This document shows, piece after piece, positions 5,472 through 7,238 of a stretch of 7,238 bases of DNA. Every line of letters begins with the position of its first letter. Positions within the stretch are counted from its first letter, which is position 1. The position numbers and the translations under genes were made by a program. The notes under the pieces are model-generated. The model saw nothing but the letters and a program-made list of their open reading frames with translations. It ran no database searches and was not told where the DNA came from. Source of the stretch: Variovorax sp. (GTDB lineage Bacteria > Pseudomonadota > Gammaproteobacteria > Burkholderiales > Burkholderiaceae_C); assembly GCA_028292835.1 (NCBI GenBank), contig JAQGLP010000348.1, positions 1 through 7,238 of the forward strand, given 5' to 3'.

Positions 5472-5918
5472 ATGACCGAGCTTGCTTCCCGTCCTCCGGC
5501 TGCGCGCCGGGAGTTCCGCAACATCAATCTCGTCGGCGACCTCACCACCTACCGGATGCCGCCCGCGGCCATCGTCTCGATCCTGCACCGCATCAGCGGC
5601 GCGCTGATGTTCCTGCTGCTGCCGTTCACCATCTGGATGTTCGACACCTCGCTTTCCTCGGAAATCTCCTTTTCGCGCTTCAAGGGGGCCTTCAACAACG
5701 GGCTGGGCTGGGTGCCGGGCTGGTTCATCAAATTAGTGGCGCTGGCGCTGGTCTGGGCCATCCTGCACCACTTCATCGCGGGCCTGCGCCACCTGTGGAT
5801 GGACACCAGCCACGCGGCTCTCACCCGGCAGGCCAGCCGCACTTCGGCGCTGGTCACGCTGGTGCTGAGCATCGTGCTGACCGTGGTGCTCGGCGCCAAG
5901 CTGTTCGGACTCTACTGA
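5472..5918 (+). CDS. sdhC: Succinate dehydrogenase cytochrome b556 subunit
   Basis: This encodes a 148-residue inner-membrane subunit of complex II. With SdhD it anchors SdhAB, holds haem b and forms the quinone site. Three hydrophobic segments are visible at about 34-57, 84-103 and 126-147. Key motifs are SILHRISG (36-43), where Ser36 and Arg40 correspond to the quinone-site Ser27 and Arg31 of E. coli, and HHFIAGLRHLWMD (99-111), where His100 corresponds to haem-ligand His84 and Asp111 to Asp95. The ATG at 5472 has a weak purine-rich GAAAG upstream. It is the first gene of the sdh run, 46 bp before sdhD. The N-terminus carries about 20 polar residues before the family's RNINLVGDLTTYRMP region. 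Confidence 0.95.
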   Translation: MTELASRPPAARREFRNINLVGDLTTYRMPPAAIVSILHRISGALMFLLLPFTIWMFDTSLSSEISFSRFKGAFNNGLGWVPGWFIKLVALALVWAILHHFIAGLRHLWMDTSHAALTRQASRTSALVTLVLSIVLTVVLGAKLFGLY

Positions 5919-5964
5919 GCCGCCCGCGCCGCCCCGGTTTCAAAATAAAGCAAGGAAAACTCCC

Positions 5965-6330
5965 ATGGCAGTGAACTACGGTTCCAAGCGCCTCGTCGTC
6001 GGGGCGCATTACGGCCTCAGCAGCTGGCTCGCCCAGCGCATCACGGCGGGTCTGATGGCCCTCTTCACCCTCATCGTGCTGGCGCAGCTGCTGCTCGGCC
6101 GCGGTCCGATCGGCTACGACGCCTGGTCCGGCATCTTCGCCGCGCAGTGGATGAAGGTGCTGACCTTCACCGTGATCGTCGCGATGGCCTACCACACGTG
6201 GGTCGGCATGCGCGATGTCTCGATGGATTACATCCGGCCGCTCGCGATCCGGCTCGTGTTCCAGATTTTCACCATCGTCTGGCTTGTCGGTTGCGCGGGT
6301 TGGGCCATTCAAGTGCTCTGGAGACTCTAA
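5965..6330 (+). CDS. sdhD: Succinate dehydrogenase membrane anchor subunit
   Basis: This encodes a 121-residue inner-membrane partner of SdhC in complex II. Three hydrophobic segments lie at about 26-44, 63-82 and 94-118. The signature HTWVGMRDVSMDYIRPLAIRL starts at His77, which aligns with E. coli SdhD His71; Asp88 and Tyr89 align with Asp82 and Tyr83 of the quinone pocket. Gly-Leu-Ser-Ser-Trp-Leu-Ala-Gln-Arg-Ile-Thr-Ala-Gly (17-29) is the usual first-helix entry. The start is supported by AAGGA eight bases upstream (5952-5956). It ends four bases before the sdhA ATG, so the two are probably translationally coupled. Confidence 0.95.
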   Translation: MAVNYGSKRLVVGAHYGLSSWLAQRITAGLMALFTLIVLAQLLLGRGPIGYDAWSGIFAAQWMKVLTFTVIVAMAYHTWVGMRDVSMDYIRPLAIRLVFQIFTIVWLVGCAGWAIQVLWRL

Positions 6331-6334
6331 TCCC

Positions 6335-7238
6335 ATGACCTACACCAAAGACCAGATCACCACCCGCAAGTACGACGTCGTCATCGTCGGTGCCGGCGGC
6401 TCGGGCATGCGTGCCTCGCTGCAGCTGGCGCGCGCCGGCCTCAATGTGGCTGTCCTCTCCAAGGTATTCCCGACCCGCTCGCACACCGTGGCGGCGCAGG
6501 GCGGCGTCGGCGCCTCGCTCGGCAACATGAGCGAGGACAACTGGCACTACCACTTCTACGACACGATCAAGGGCGGCGACTGGCTCGGCGACCAGGACGC
6601 GATCGAGTTCATGTGCCGCGAGGCGCCCAAGGTGGTCTACGAGCTGGAACACTTCGGCATGCCGTTCGACCGCAACCCCGACGGCACCATCTACCAGCGC
6701 CCCTTCGGCGGCCACACCGCCAACTACGGCGAGAAGCCGGTGCAGCGCGCCTGCGCCGCGGCCGACCGCACCGGCCACGCGATGCTGCACACGCTCTACC
6801 AGCAGAACGTCGAGGCCCGCACCAACTTCTTCGTCGAGTGGATGGCCCTCGACCTGATCCGCGACGCCGAGGGCGACGTGGTGGGCGTGAGCGCGCTCGA
6901 GATGGAAACCGGCGACCTGCACGTGCTGCACGCCAAGACCGTGCTGCTGGCCACCGGCGGCGCCGGGCGGATCTTCCAGGCCTCCACCAATGCCTTCATC
7001 AACACCGGCGACGGTCTGGGCATGGCGGCGCGCGCCGGCATTCCGCTCGAGGACATGGAGTTCTGGCAATTCCACCCGACCGGCGTGGCCGGCGCCGGCG
7101 TGCTGCTGACCGAAGGCTGCCGCGGCGAGGGCGCGATCCTGCTCAACAGCAACGGCGAGCGCTTCATGGAACGCTACGCGCCCACCCTGAAGGACCTGGC
7201 GCCGCGCGACTTCGTCTCGCGCTCGATGGACCAGGAGA
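6335..7238 (+). CDS. sdhA: Succinate dehydrogenase flavoprotein subunit, N-terminal 301 codons (runs off the right edge)
   Basis: This is the catalytic subunit of complex II. It oxidises succinate to fumarate on the cytoplasmic side of the membrane and passes electrons from covalent FAD to SdhB. The dinucleotide-binding motif GAGGSG is at 19-24. SKVFPTRSHTVAAQGG (42-57) contains His50, the residue that carries covalent FAD in the family (His45 in E. coli). HPTG with substrate-binding His247, TEGCRGEGA (259-267) and GERFMERYAP (274-283) follow. Arg291 in APRDFVSRS aligns with the catalytic proton-shuttle Arg286 of E. coli. Nearly half of the roughly 590-600 residues expected are present. GGAG at 6320-6323, inside the end of sdhD, is the likely ribosome site for the ATG at 6335. 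No frame break is seen. sdhB is expected downstream. Confidence 0.97.
   Translation, partial: MTYTKDQITTRKYDVVIVGAGGSGMRASLQLARAGLNVAVLSKVFPTRSHTVAAQGGVGASLGNMSEDNWHYHFYDTIKGGDWLGDQDAIEFMCREAPKVVYELEHFGMPFDRNPDGTIYQRPFGGHTANYGEKPVQRACAAADRTGHAMLHTLYQQNVEARTNFFVEWMALDLIRDAEGDVVGVSALEMETGDLHVLHAKTVLLATGGAGRIFQASTNAFINTGDGLGMAARAGIPLEDMEFWQFHPTGVAGAGVLLTEGCRGEGAILLNSNGERFMERYAPTLKDLAPRDFVSRSMDQE

Noticed and set aside
6269..7075. Minus-strand open frame of 268 codons opposite sdhA
   Set aside because: sdhA is unambiguous on the plus strand; the antisense frame comes from codon bias.
1..7238. Mobile element, CRISPR array, tRNA/rRNA, or a novel defence or toxin system
   Set aside because: No transposase, integrase, regularly spaced repeats, cloverleaf or toxin-antitoxin-like gene pair was seen; nearly all of the window is intact metabolic genes.

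Overview
This window is a block of tricarboxylic acid (TCA) cycle genes from a GC-rich beta-proteobacterium. It is most likely a Comamonadaceae-type member of the Burkholderiales. The reasons are strong G/C third-position bias, the protein types, the gene order acnB / mdh / GntR regulator / sdhCDA, and two copies of a short AGCTAT-N8-TAGCAA repeat that I associate from memory with that family. No genus can be named from the sequence alone.

Layout. The left 4.3 kb reads on the minus strand. In transcription order it carries mdh (malate dehydrogenase, 4299-3313), a CitE/HpcH-type aldolase or CoA-ester lyase gene (3120-2086), a small gene for an exported protein with a Lys/Ala-rich linker and a possible MliC-like domain (2059-1439), and the first 453 codons of acnB (aconitase B, from 1360 off the left edge). 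The right part reads on the plus strand. It carries a GntR/UTRA regulator (4510-5277), sdhC (5472-5918), sdhD (5965-6330) and the first 301 codons of sdhA (from 6335 off the right edge). The divergent point is the 210-bp mdh-gntR gap.

Regulation. The mdh-gntR gap holds an AT-rich island with two tandem GTCTTAT half-sites and one inverted copy (4447-4467). The inner two form a perfect 12-bp palindrome, a good candidate operator for the adjacent GntR protein. I saw no copy of it upstream of sdhC. The gntR-sdhC gap instead has its own dyads and a candidate -10 box. Three other spacers carry GC-rich stem-loops: the mdh leader, the mdh-citE gap (a 9-bp perfect stem just after the mdh stop), and the spacer before acnB (a stem followed by four T). 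These could tune expression along the run.

How the genes work together. SdhCDA (with SdhB, presumably just beyond the right edge) oxidises succinate to fumarate and reduces quinone. Mdh oxidises malate to oxaloacetate. AcnB isomerises citrate to isocitrate. The CitE-like protein probably cleaves or forms a C-C bond in a CoA-thioester or 2-oxo acid substrate close to this pathway, but its substrate cannot be read from sequence. I found no mobile element, CRISPR array, RNA gene or defence system. The window is mainly housekeeping metabolism; the less ordinary parts are the operator, the repeat copy inside a coding sequence, the exported small protein and the intercistronic structures.
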